A stretch of 64,000 bases of DNA from Branchiostoma lanceolatum (lineage: Eukaryota > Chordata > Leptocardii > Amphioxiformes > Branchiostomatidae), in contig NC_089732.1 in the NCBI RefSeq assembly GCF_035083965.1, positions 10,989,424 through 11,053,423 on the forward strand, in the 5' to 3' direction. Below the pieces are notes generated by a model, which was not told the DNA's origin, ran no database searches, and saw nothing but the letters and a program-made list of their open reading frames with translations. The translations under genes and the position numbers were made by a program. Positions within the stretch are counted from its first letter, which is position 1; each line of letters begins with the position of its first letter. Positions 16,461 to 37,500 of this stretch are shown here, piece by piece.

Positions 16461-17593
16461 GTTGCTCCTGACAACACCGCCTCGCGACGTCCGCTGGTCC
16501 CGGCGATCTCAGCGTTCGAGAACAATCGGCTTTCTATACCCAGCTGGAATCACAGATTCTCGTGTAGTTTAGTTTCCTGAGATCTAACCTTCACGCCTTA
16601 TTGGCAGAGAAACACACTTGAGTTAGTTGTAGGAGGTTCAAGACAACGCTTGGCGTCCGATCGCGTCCCCAGCGGCACAACTAACAACTGATCGTTTTGT
16701 TCCGGCTGACCTCTGACCTTGCATAAATTGTCTCACCTGAGTGACGCTCCATACACACAGTGCGCCCATGTGTGTGGCTTTATACATATAACACGTATTC
16801 AATTCTGGAATTTTATCTATCGGAATGGACAGAAGGAAAGAAGAAGAAAGGAATGACATTTTAGAAGGGAAAGGGTACCCATATTAAAATTGAGAAAGGA
16901 GGAAAGTACTCCCGCCACTGCGACCGTTACTTTTTGTTTGTTTTCTGTCATGTAACGTTAATACAGGTGTGTCAGGCTCTGGGTTTCGTATCGTTGTGAA
17001 CTACGTATACAATGCTAGTGTACTTTCGGAACTCTTGCATCTGACGATATATGAATAAATAAATAAATTTGGTGATAAATGAATAAATAAATTTATTTTT
17101 CATGCAACCCGAAGCCACTACCCACAACCGTTTTAACAATGTTTAATGTGCCGCCCCTTAACTTACGTACATACACGGACCCACAGCTGACAGGGAAGCA
17201 AACAACACGCAAGGTCATTCATTCTAGCCATTCATTGATTTTTGGAGGTCACGTGTACAGTGCATACGCTCGAGCTCACTTTCCTTTGACAGTGACGGAG
17301 TAGTGATAGGAAACTTGACACCACCAGCAGTAATGAACCACCTAGACTGTGTTTACACACATCAACGGAAATTGACTGTGGTAGATCTCGTATCGATAAG
17401 CAAATTAAAGCACGCAACGTGTGTACTTCTGGAATATATTCTGAATTTCGTATATTTGAAATGTTTGTACTGTTTTTGTTTTGTTTCGGAATTCGGAGAG
17501 TGAAAAGTACAAATTTTCCTGTTTCTTTTATGGTTATGTAATCGTCTAAGCTTGCGAAACCGTTATTTGTAACGTTACTGTCCCTTTAGGCTT

Positions 17594-17737
17594 TACTCTC
17601 CAAGCAGCTGGTTTCGGCTCCGTTTCCTAGGCGTTTTTGTCGGGCTTTCTATATTGCCCCGTTGTCGCCAAGCCAAAACCGCATAAAAAGACTTTAAAAA
17701 ACAAACAAGCTGGAGCCGAACCTCTGCTTGGAGAGTA
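17594..17737. mobile_element. MITE, ACTCTCCAAGCAG family, copy 1
   Basis: The terminal inverted repeats are TACTCTCCAAGCAG...GGCTCC at the left and GGAGCC...CTGCTTGGAGAGTA at the right, with GGCGTTTTTGTCGGGCTTTC inside. Related copies occur at 27832-28012, 51415-51550, 48342-48456 and 63345-63410. Confidence 0.7.
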
Positions 17738-18644
17738 CTTTCCCCCCGTATGCGTTAACTTTGTAATATATCACGGCCGTCCCCAAATTAGTGTCTGGGC
17801 CCCAACGTCACACGCAATGCCTCTCATGCATGCTCTATCAGGGTTATAAATATCTTATAACGTACGTTGAAGGTGACAAATGTAAGTACATTGTATGGCT
17901 GTCATAGAAATCAGAAATGATATATCGCGCGCACCTAGGTCTGAGCCTCAGGCACCGTTACCGGTGTTTGCAAGGTACAATATAGTGTCAAACAGAAATG
18001 CCATTTAAGAGTAAAGTAAAGTCGTCGGTTAGATATGAGTTTGGCTCCATACGAAATACATCATCCACACTGGTTATGTGATAGTGCTTGACTTGACGTC
18101 ACACCAAAGCACGGCATATTTTTGCTTGAACTTGAAGATTTGTTTAAAACTATGCTGACCCCTTCCGTAGTAGATGACAGCGAGTAGTTCCATTCTGACT
18201 CGAAATACGATCGCGGCAATCACAAAGTAGTAATGAACTGAGTTTACTACCCTGTAATTGAGGTTCATTTCGATCTACAGCCAGCGCTTATATTGGTACT
18301 GTATATGAAGACCAATTTTGCGTAGTATGGTTTTATTACGATATATACTGGCAGCTAGTATCGTATTACGTTTGTCCTCAGAGGTTAAAACATGCCACTT
18401 TTCAGGTAATGTAGCGACATATTCTAAAGTTTCTTGAGGATGGAAAAGTGTACTTTGCCGAGACACAAGTGTACGTCTTTCAGTTGTACGTCTGGTGTAA
18501 GGCCACTAAAAAGGATCTAAAAGGTCAGACAGCTATGGCTTGCCACTTTAAAACAAAATAGTCATTTTTAACCTCAAGAGACAAGTCCGTTGATACAGTC
18601 ATATAAAACCCGTGGCAATCTCATACCTGAAAAGCTAGACACGT

Positions 18645-18780
18645 GTGTTACGCTAATATCTAAGCAGATGTTGGAGTAGAAAAGCATATACTGTTTTGTA
18701 ACTAACTATAAGAGAAGCACGGCCAGTCAGAAAACATTACAATTTCCTATCCCAACATCTGCTTGAAGATTAATGTTACG
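18645..18780. mobile_element. Small inverted-repeat element (MITE-like)
   Basis: The left end GTTACGCTAATATCTAAGCAGATGTTGG pairs with the right end CCAACATCTGCTTGAAGATTAATGTTACG after reverse complementing, with a few mismatches. Half copies of the same motif occur at about 31380-31410 and 47005-47040. Confidence 0.6.
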
Positions 18781-19434
18781 CCCAATGCGGTTTTACCGTC
18801 TGACCAATACAGATAGAGCTACAGATGTCTGCATTATCACCATTACCACGCGCCACCGGAAGTGCGTCATCAGCGCTTAAGGACGATCCCTGACATTTTC
18901 TTTGTTATAGCATGCACCGTCGGTTCCACATCCGGCTTCCGTACATGTCCGTTGACATTGCGTCGAATGGAACCGGCGTTTTTGCCTACTGCAAACAGAC
19001 GTCAGCGGTTTCCTGATTTGAGGACTTAGAGTGCGACTCAGAACGATTAGTCAGCGAGGTAGTGTAATGATTGGTCCCCAAATGTAGCGTGAAAGTATAC
19101 ATGTGTGGGTCCCAAAAGGCTGGTGCGCTGATAAACCGGTCAGAACAGACACAAGGAGGGGACGGCTCGCATGCGGACGGATCGAAGTCCTATATTTCAT
19201 CGCGCATCACGTGAGGCGTTTCCAGCCTGTATCGATTAGAATCCGAGCCATAAGTGTGCGGACGGAACAGTGGAACACCTCCGGTAGCCATCTCACAAAC
19301 AGCCGGCGAACCGGTGTGGACTGACGGCTACATCCCTGGACACACTCCCAACACACAACAGTTGCTGCGGTCAGCGATAGCGATAGCCGTACCCACCCCT
19401 ACCCACTAGGAAGAGCCCTGTGCCTGAAAGAAAC

Positions 19435-28648
<9,214 letters not shown>

Positions 28649-28957
28649 TACAGTCTACCATTGACGTGAGCAACGGAGGGACTGAACCTTAATTGGAGAC
28701 ACTCAAATTCTTTTAAGAAGCTCTTTACATGAATATATATAAGTGTCCTAGATCCCAGTAGTTTTTACTATACAGCAGTTCTGATCCTTCTGATAATTTT
28801 GACGCCTGGGAATCGGTAACTTCTTTTGTACATTAGTCCATGGGTACACAAACGTTGCTGATATGATATTCGTGAAGAGAGCAGAAAGAAGTGAACCTAT
28901 GGAAACATAGAGATTCACATCGTCAAAATCCTTTCGAACAAGCACAAATATAGAATT

Positions 28958-29156
28958 TTATCACTATGTGACTATGATGTAATTAGCCTCCGCCATGTTG
29001 GTTGGTTATCACTCACGTGACTATGACGTAATTAGCGTCCGCCAAGTTGGTTGGTTATCGCTCACGTGACTATGATGTAATTAGCGTTCGCCATGTTGGT
29101 TGGTTATCACTCACGTGACTATGACGTAATCTAGCGTCTGCCATGTTGGTTGGTTA
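28958..29156. repeat. Four 49-bp tandem units rich in transcription-factor-like sites
   Basis: Unit starts fall at about 28970, 29019, 29068 and 29117. Each unit reads (C/T)ACGTGACTATGA(C/T)GTAAT, TAGCG(T)CCGCCATGTTGG and TTGGTTATCACT. It therefore packs an E-box-like CACGTGA, a CRE/ATF-like TGACGTAAT and a YY1-like GCCATGTTGG. The array follows the LIM gene stop by about 300 bp. Confidence 0.8.
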
Positions 29157-29269
29157 AATACGCCATTGTATGACAAGTACCCCAAACATCGGATCTACCT
29201 CTACCTCAGCATGCCTACATCTTGCCTCTGCATGTAACTAGAGAGCATTTGTATAATGTGTCCCAAATG

Positions 29270-29350
29270 ATCGGTCGCCATCTTGGATGTATCCAAACCA
29301 CCAACATGGCGGTGGCTGATTTTTTGTTGTGACGTCACGCAACATCCAAT
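29270..29350. promoter_or_regulatory. Promoter-like cluster of CRE, CCAAT and YY1-type motifs
   Basis: CGCCATCTTGG and, inverted, CCAACATGGCGG flank a TGACGTCA (perfect CRE) followed by ATCCAATGAGG. No gene start was recognised nearby, so a function is only suggested. Confidence 0.3.
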
Positions 29351-30051
29351 GAGGAAGATGACGATATGGTGCAGAATCTGGAAATCAATTTAGACCTCAG
29401 TTGACCTTAATACATAAACGTCTGATCAGAGTTTATCCGTAAATTTGTTTTTACATAATGTGTCACAGTTTAGGCCTGTCACAGTTGAAGGTATGAAGAA
29501 AAGAGAAAGCGACACGATGGATACGGACTTGCCTCCACCAGGCCTTCCTACGGGGACATGAACCGAGAAAGGAGAGTCTGTCCGCGGGAAGGTTAACATT
29601 TCCTAGCCTCTACCAGGCTCCAGAGGCGGCTCGAAGGAATAGAAATTGGCCATAACACGTATAACATGCCAGAGGAATTAGTCAGCTATTGGACTACAGT
29701 TTGCAACCCCTGTAGCGGACTAACTTCTCTGGCATGTTGTCTATTTGGCCAATTTCTACTCTTTCTAGGAGCCTCTGGAGCATGGAAGAGGCTAAACATT
29801 TCCCTATTCCGAAATACCACAGCTAAGTTACCTGCGCCTGCAAATAAAACTCTATGTTATCCAAACTCCCCTGGTAAATATTCTTGCCGCACTAGGTCTA
29901 GGCACGGACACAAACCTTCTCTACTTCATTCTTGTACACAATGCCACAGAAATAGTTCCAGCTGTACACCACTGTATATATGCACTATGCACAACTGATT
30001 TTCACGTTTTATATATTGGCGAGACAACAAAGTTGCTTGTTGTATTATTTC

Positions 30052-30147
30052 TGTCTCCTTATAGCAGAGCCGAACCCGCGTATATCATACTAACCTCCTT
30101 CGAGGGAGTTTCTACGACGCGGATTCAGCTCTGCTATTAGGAGAATA
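30052..30147. mobile_element. Short hairpin element
   Basis: TCTCCTTATAGCAGAGCCGAACCCGCGT pairs with ACGCGGATTCAGCTCTGCTATTAGGAGA around a short loop. A second copy in the opposite orientation, lacking one arm, lies at 33360-33450 inside the pogo-like element. Confidence 0.65.
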
Positions 30148-30584
30148 TATATTGTTTAAGATCTACAATAGTTACAATAGCGTCTACGCCCACGTTGTCA
30201 CAGTCGGTGAATGTTTCGCGATCAGTAGTTGCCGCTGTTTCGTCAGACAGAAAATATTCAGTGGCCACGTGCCAAGCCTCTAGTGCCGTTGCCATGGTAT
30301 ACCTTACGTCACATCCGCCAATGACCTAAACTATATTCTCGATCTTGTCAGTACCACTAGTGCAGTGCCAGTAGTATACACTCAACGAGACACGGAATTC
30401 TCACATGTATATGTCCCAAGTTTCTTGTGAACTAAGACATGTTGTCAGTGTGACTTTTTTAATAGAATGATGAAGGATTTAAAATGGTAAAAAGAATGAC
30501 TACATTTTAAATGTGTCCTTCGTGACGTGAAGGGCGAATAAATGTCTTTATCATGTACCACACACGTGTCCTGCATTTTCTTTG

Positions 30585-30860
30585 TTGATAGCCAGGTACC
30601 GCATGAATGGCAGGGTGTTTGTCCCAGAACTCAGAGGTCCTGAGTTCGAATCCTGGGTCCCCTAACTTAATTTTTGTCCCGTTGACGTTATGCCCTTGGG
30701 ACAGGCACTTAACATGAATTTCCTCATTTCACTTAGGTGAAAATTAGTACCTAGCTTCGGCTAGGGACGTTTCTCGGATAGGACGTTGAATGGAAGTCCC
30801 GTGTTTGAGGAGAGCCACACTTAGCGCACGCAAAAGAATCCAGCGTATCCAAACGTGAAT
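30585..30860 (+). mobile_element. tRNA-derived SINE
   Basis: There is a canonical pol III B box GTTCGAATCC at 30644-30653 in a tRNA-like head, then the core TGCCCTTGGGACAGGCACTT, TAGCTTCGGCTAGGGACGT and GATAGGACGTTGAATGGAAGTC. The same core is seen at 2325-2640. Confidence 0.65.
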
Positions 30861-31571
30861 GAGACGGACGAATATGGCATATGGGATTTCTGGCAGGTAC
30901 GGATTTTTATACTTGACAGTGTACTCGATTACGAAGAAGTAAATTTTACCCATGAGAATGAATATGCATACAGCCCAGCCGCCTACTTCGCCAATTGGCA
31001 AACGGACCTTGAATACAAACTATGTTGAGCATGTGTGTCCCGAGGCAATGGAACAGAACTTGCACAGTGATCAGTAAATGCGTCTCAGTTCTCAATTGAA
31101 ATACTAGTATTATGATACTCTGCAGCAGTACCCGGGAGACAGCACAGTTTGTTCTTAACCAAAACGATGCATAAAGAAATCGATATATGTGTGCAAACTT
31201 TTTTCAAGCGTCAACGCCATTTATAGATCAATTGATGACATCAAGAATTAATTAGATCATTTATCCTCGACATTTGGCGCAAAAGGAAAAAAATGCCACC
31301 TTCACACAAGCTCTTCGCCTGAAAACGTGGACCACTAGAAATGCGTACAAAACGCCGCAAGAACACGTTAGCCATACTCTACATCTGCTTGAAGATTAAC
31401 GTACACAGTAAAACTAGCTGCAGATTCGAGCACCTCCCTGCCGAAAGTACGTCGAATCACACATTACCAAATTATTCGCTCGTTTTTGTCCAGGTTGATT
31501 GACCCGAACACAATCGCGTTTGTAAGCGACTCTGTGATTGGCTGATCCCTTGCGGTGCCTTCAGTCCAGCG

Positions 31572-34500
31572 ATGAAGGTTGTAGAGTTGAGAGCGAAGAT
31601 GAGCATCGAAACCTGTCGGAGACGTCTAGCCAGGGTAAGATGCATACGGGACTGTGTTACCAGTTTTAAAGATGGGCTAGCTCTCCCAGAACCCCTGTGC
31701 TACGTCCCGGAGGAAGTCGTGTACGGCAAAGCAGGTGAGGCGAAGACTGGGACCGTGCAAGTCACGGTGTACTCCCGGCCATCGATGAGGGGGAGGGGCG
31801 GAAAAGTTGGAGAAATTCCCTGCGGGAATGATACACGTATCGGTGCTTCTGGAGCCGAGCTGAGCAATCGGGACGGGGAATGGATCAAACTTAACCAGGT
31901 GAGGGTGTTCTTCGTCCATTTGTCAAACATATACAGTGTGTAAAACGTCAGGAAGTTAATCGTTTCAAAATGGTGTAGGTGAAACTTCCGGGTTTCGTGA
32001 CCCCCGGTGTACGTGTTCAGACTTGTGGGATACAGTTGTAGGAGCTGGTCACAGTCCTGTGTTGATGATCTTCGTCGATTTGATTATCTTCAATTATCCT
32101 AGCCGACACTGTACATTATACAAATGTATGTCAAAGCTATGCAGAACATGGCCACTGCCCCTTCAAACAAGAGTTGTTGATAACCTAGCGAAAACAAGAA
32201 GGTTTATGATTACGTCATTTGGCGAAACTGAAATTCCAGAGGCAAGATTTTGATTATCGGATGCAAAAAAGAGCCTCCTTGTTGTTATGTTGAAAGCATT
32301 AGATGGTGATCTAAAGGGTAAAGGACATCCCTTTGAGTTGTTGATCACTGGTGACTGTTGTTGTTTATCTTTCAATTTTACTTTTACTTTCACATCTGGT
32401 ACCCCCAGATAACCCCATCAGGGGCAAATTAGGGAGGGGGGGCAGTCTAGGGTGGGCAGGCCTCCAGCCTGGCCCGGAATGTCTTGACTGTGGGACATAC
32501 ATGTAACACAACTGGGCAAGGCAGGTCGTTCCACCGTGATATTGTACATGGAAAGGATGAAAATCTATATGTATTGGTACAAGCGTAAATGGTCTTAATT
32601 TTGAGTTAGGGGCTAGCTTCCCTGGGTGTGTCCCTACCCTGAGCTGTTTTGAGTACAGTAGAAGCCACTTAATTGCACCTCGGATAAACGCACCTTCCGT
32701 TTAATTGCACCTAATCCCAAAATCCCAAGCCGGTTCCCATTCACTGCATTGTTAGTGACTCCGCATAACTGCACCGTGCATTGTCACCAATTTCGGATAA
32801 CTGCACCAATTTTTTGCCAAAATCCTCGACAAGTTAACTAAAAAGGTGCGCTAAAAATCGGCAAACGCGGTACAAATGAGCCGATACCTGCCGGTGTAAA
32901 GGCGCAATACCGCCAATATGTTTAAAACTATTTTTGAGTTACAAAAGAAGGCGGTCTCCATTGACAGTCACATTGATTGGAATCGTATGGGAGGTCCCGG
33001 GCGGGTCCAGGGCGTGTCGGCACCATCAAGAGACGCACGCCTACCAAAGGCGGCATTGCGCTTTGGCAGACAGCATGCTGTACTCAATAAAGATTGGTCT
33101 CTACCTGTACTACTAGTACTGTCTTATTACTGTGAATGCATTCAAGTTCGCGTGGATTTGATTTCGCGTTAAGGATGGCATGGGGTGTTGTCGGTGGTTT
33201 GAGGTTTGCGGCAGCGCTACATACTGCTGCCGATAATAAAAGAACGGCGTCTTTATGTAACGTTACATCTAGTCGGAAACAATAGAGGCTAGGCGCAAGG
33301 GCTACAGACGTGTAGGCGGACATAACAGTCGCTTTAGGCGGTGCGGTGCTAACGTGATCATCTGGCTGAATCCGCGTCCTAGAAACTTCTTGCATTCACC
33401 GGAACGAGGTATACGCGGGTTAGGCTCTGCTACTGTATAAGGAGAATGATCTGTCCTTGATCTGAGTCATCTAACCATATCTGCCCACTAGATACACTGT
33501 ACAATTCACTACCATGGTGCCGACAGTCAAATCTGTCCAGACATGAGACGGGGGAACTACACTGGGCTGAACCGTAATCAGTAACCAAGTTTTAGTTTGA
33601 ATTGCTAGTTTCATTGCGGTACATGATGTACGTAAATCGACAACTGTACTCTACGTAATGTAACACAGAAACTGTTATCCCATGACGATGTTTCAGAATG
33701 CCTCCCATGTAACGTTACGTGTAGCTACTGATTTAAACATCTGTGAGGAAGCAAAAAAATGTTAAGTTTAATCTGTACAGTATCATGGTAAACTTTACAA
33801 GATTTTTGTACAGTACTTGTCCTTGAATACGTAAATAAAGTTAATAACTGCATAATTTCGTCTATTTTCTTTGTGCTAGTGTTTCTGACTAACAATACAC
33901 ACACCCCGCCCATGGTGGTACGGTCCAGCTGGGCATTTCGCATAATTGCACCAGCCGGATAATTGCACCAAAAACGCTGACAAATGCGTGGTGCAGTTAA
34001 GCGGATTCTACTGTACTAGATAGTCAGTTTGTATGTTGATGCGGTTACATACTAGCTATAGAAGGTGGTGAGGTGGGCATTCCTCCTGCCTGGTAGGCAT
34101 GTTAGGAGAGAAGTAGCCACTGCAGGTCTTTCTTATCTTACTTGAGAATGTCATGGCAAAGTACATGTATGTTAAAGGTATGGTATGCCGTATGGTATGG
34201 AAGAACATGGTACACATGTAAATGTATTGTTTGTTCCTAGATCAATACATATCCAGGTAATACTATCAAGTCAACAAACCTAATATTTACCAATGATGAA
34301 TGCGACTTAAGTGTTGATATTTCTATTGCAGCTTGGCCGTATTCATTCTAATATCCGGGTAATTTTGCATTTATTTTAGTTCTCTTTTTTCCCCCAGCAT
34401 GTTCTGGAGCAGTTTTTCCCTGGGAAGGATATAACAGAGGGCTGGGTGCTGCTTCATCCGGCTGTGTCGAGTTCAGATGAAGCTCCGACACTCACACGGA

Positions 34501-37500
34501 TTCCACAGGAGGAGGACAAGAGCAAGAGCGCCACCTATCGAGAACTCTTCGGAACCAGTCCTCCTGCCCTGTCCAGGTAGCAAACCATAACCCCAGCAAT
34601 CCCATCTCGTATCCAACTGTCTACTACTATGACCATTTTTTCAAGTCCCTCGAGTGAATAGGTAGAGATACTATAGATACGTTTAATTTTCATATTATGA
34701 CAAAATACGTTCATCATACATTCATCAACTGTGTCTCGATGCAAACTACTTTGAGACCTGCCCAGTGCAATGGAGGCTAGGGAGGGCTGGAGGAGAAGGG
34801 CCATGAGCACGCGTGAGGCTCTCATGTCCAGATGATGATGACAAAATAAGCTAATGTAGGATGTCTTTAGTTGTAACTTGTACGTGGCTCTAAGAAAGAA
34901 ATGAACTCCTCTTTCCTCTTCATCTCCACCTGTACAGATGGGAGGATGTAGTGGAGCAGGTGTACGCCCTGAAGCTCGGCCAGGTCAGCAGGGTCGCGCC
35001 GTGTGATGAGGAGGCCGTGGACGCCCTCCGGGCCCCACCCACCAACTGGACGCTGGAGTACGACGAAGAGCTGTCGCGGTTCCTGTTCGAGAACGGAGAC
35101 CACGAGAACGAGAACCTTGGCAGTGTGAAGCAGTACGTGGAGTCACTGGAGGTGTCCTCTTACAGGGTAAGCTTTGGTTATCATTATTGATAACCTTCTC
35201 CCTGCTGCCTAACTCTTTAACTGATAGAGAATTGGGTGCCAAATGGCTACTTCCGTGTGCTAAAGCAAAGGTTATTACAATGTATATTCACAAGTTTCTA
35301 GTATGTTAGGGTAAAATATCAAGACTTCTGCGCTTGTGTGGTTGGAGAAATAAATACACAATTTGCAGGGGTTAATCTAAATCAGGAAAGAGGGGCGCTG
35401 CATCCTCTTGTTTCAGCCCAGCGCCCCCTTGTCGAATTCAGATTTTAGCTTAATATCCAGCATACAGCCTTCCCTCAGCGATTAATTCTTCCATAAATAC
35501 ATAGAATTCGCTCCCTCGCCTGTGTGTTCCCTCTTGTTCAATTTTTCTAGAAAAAACCCTGAGTTGTACAATGCACAAATTTTAGAGCGAAATGAACAAA
35601 GGAAAAATTCACCCAAAGTTGACGCCCAGTGTGCTTGGCCAAAAAGTTGAGCAATATGGCAAAACTGCATTGCACCATTTGCTATCAAAAAATGTTGTGC
35701 TTTGAGGACAACTTGTTAAACTTTTACTTCCCATGCCTGATTCAGGATGAAGACAACTCAGACTGTCTGACAGACGGGGACAGTGAGACCTACTGGGAGA
35801 GTGACGGCAGTCAGGGACAGCACTGGATCAGACTCAAGATGAAAAGGAGCACCATCGTCAAGTATGTCTTGTAACTCTTTCAGCAGTTATAAGTACTTAA
35901 GTTGGAATACGCCAAATAGCAATAACTCAAGCAACTAGATAATTATGATTTTGGAAACGGTCAGACATTTCAAGTAGCATCCACTACTTCCAAAATCTAG
36001 TTGCTTGAGTAAGTTCTATGTAACGTATCTTATTTCCTGGATGTCTAACCTTAATCGACATAAGTTGAAATAGTTTCTTAGGCCTCAATCAGGAGATATT
36101 TTAAAGATTCAACGTTTTACTTTTATGTTATAGTAGACCCAAACAATAGTAGACCCAAACAATAATCAAGAAAAGTACATGTACAAATGTACCAGATTTT
36201 CCATGAGTTTGGTGAGAGTACAGTTCCCTTTTAACCTTCTCCCTGCTGCCTAACTCTGTAACCAATGCAAATCTGGTGCCAAATGGCTACCTTAGCAGGC
36301 TGAACATAATATCTCAAAATATGTTAGTATTGCCTTAAGAGAGCAGAGGAATCTTATAATATTTACTTTGTTCTACCTACAGCACCAAAAAAACAGAGAT
36401 TTTTATGAATTTAGGTGCTGGAATTTTGATTTAAAAAGCAAGGCTTATACATTAGTTTTTTTGTTTTTTTGTCAATGTTGATGATTTCTTTATATAGCAG
36501 TTTTTTGAAACAGGACTTCTGTACTTTTGTTCTTTAGAAAGTTGATGATCGGTGTAGAAACATCTGACGACAACTACGCCCCGAACCGTATCGTAGTGAT
36601 GGGAGGAGAGCTGGACTCCATGGTCAAACTCAACGACATAAGTGTGAACGAGTAAGAATTCCTTCTATCATTTCTCTTGCTCTTATTGTAATGACTACTT
36701 TGTATTAGCTATTGGGGCCAATTCTTCTGTTCTTTTACCGGTCTTACATACTGTAATTCTTGAAATTTTCATGGTGGTTTTATTTTCACAATGACCGCTT
36801 CACTGTGACCTAAAAACCACCACAAAAATGTGTTTCCATTAACGTCAGCATGTGACAAACCTAACTGCGAAATCAAAAGACCACAAAAGACATTTAAAGT
36901 ATCTGTTTGTAGTTACCTTGTACACCTTTATTTAATGATTAAGTCATGTTAAGTCGTGTGGAAAAGGTGAGTAATTATGTATTCTGTCACCAAACTTGAT
37001 GACAAGACATGAGTCATCCACTGACTCATGCTCACAGTGGCCTTGTTACTGCTTGTGGTATTTACATCTCATGGTAGAGAATGGCAAGAATGTTTTCGGA
37101 ATGTGGATTTGTGTATTGAAGCTTTGGTAAGGTCTTAGTTCACATGTATCCACCAACAGCACTGGTATTCAACACTACAGGGTTTAGGTAGTTAAAGTTC
37201 TATGCTACTGCTAGCGTCAATAATATTACCGTCAATTACTAACATCACTGTGAATTACTGCCTGGGGCAAGGTCACAACAGGTCACATGGAAGAGATCTT
37301 TGTTAATGATATACAACAAGATGGTGGTGCAACAATAGATAAAGCTGACAGAAAATGTTGTCACGCCTTGGGCATTTTAATGGACCTACCATAGTTTTCT
37401 CAAACAGTACAAGCTGAGGAACTGATTGATTCTACACACACAAGACATACTTTGTACCTTTGCACCTTAGCTTGTTGTCACTGTCTAAAACCAATTAGTT

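Larger units (their letters stand above)
16461..19434. other. Divergent intergenic region, SPATA6 to LIM gene
   Basis: It holds the SPATA6 promoter side (GC-richer, about 16461-16760), a run of TGAATAAATAAATAAATTT-type repeats at 17048-17098, and two MITEs (17594-17737 and 18645-18780). From about 18840 to 19434 the DNA is GC-richer, with CACCGGAAGTGCGTCATCA (ETS-like and CRE-like sites) near 18852; this is probably the LIM gene promoter and 5' UTR. No protein-coding region was recognised. Confidence 0.5.
28649..31571. other. Intergenic region, LIM gene to HECTD3
   Basis: It contains the LIM gene 3' end, the 49-bp array, the CRE/YY1 cluster, an imperfect inverted-repeat element at about 29600-29795 (TAGCCTCTACCAGGCTCCAGAGG and ...CTAGGAGCCTCTGGAGC), a hairpin element at 30052-30147 and a SINE at 30585-30860. 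No further coding exon was found. Confidence 0.5.

Noticed and set aside
28958-29156. CRISPR-like spacing of the 49-bp units
   Set aside because: Units are contiguous with no unique spacers, and the DNA is animal; it is a minisatellite.
30640-30660. tRNA gene at the GTTCGAATCC B box
   Set aside because: No cloverleaf can be closed, and the sequence continues into a shared SINE core.
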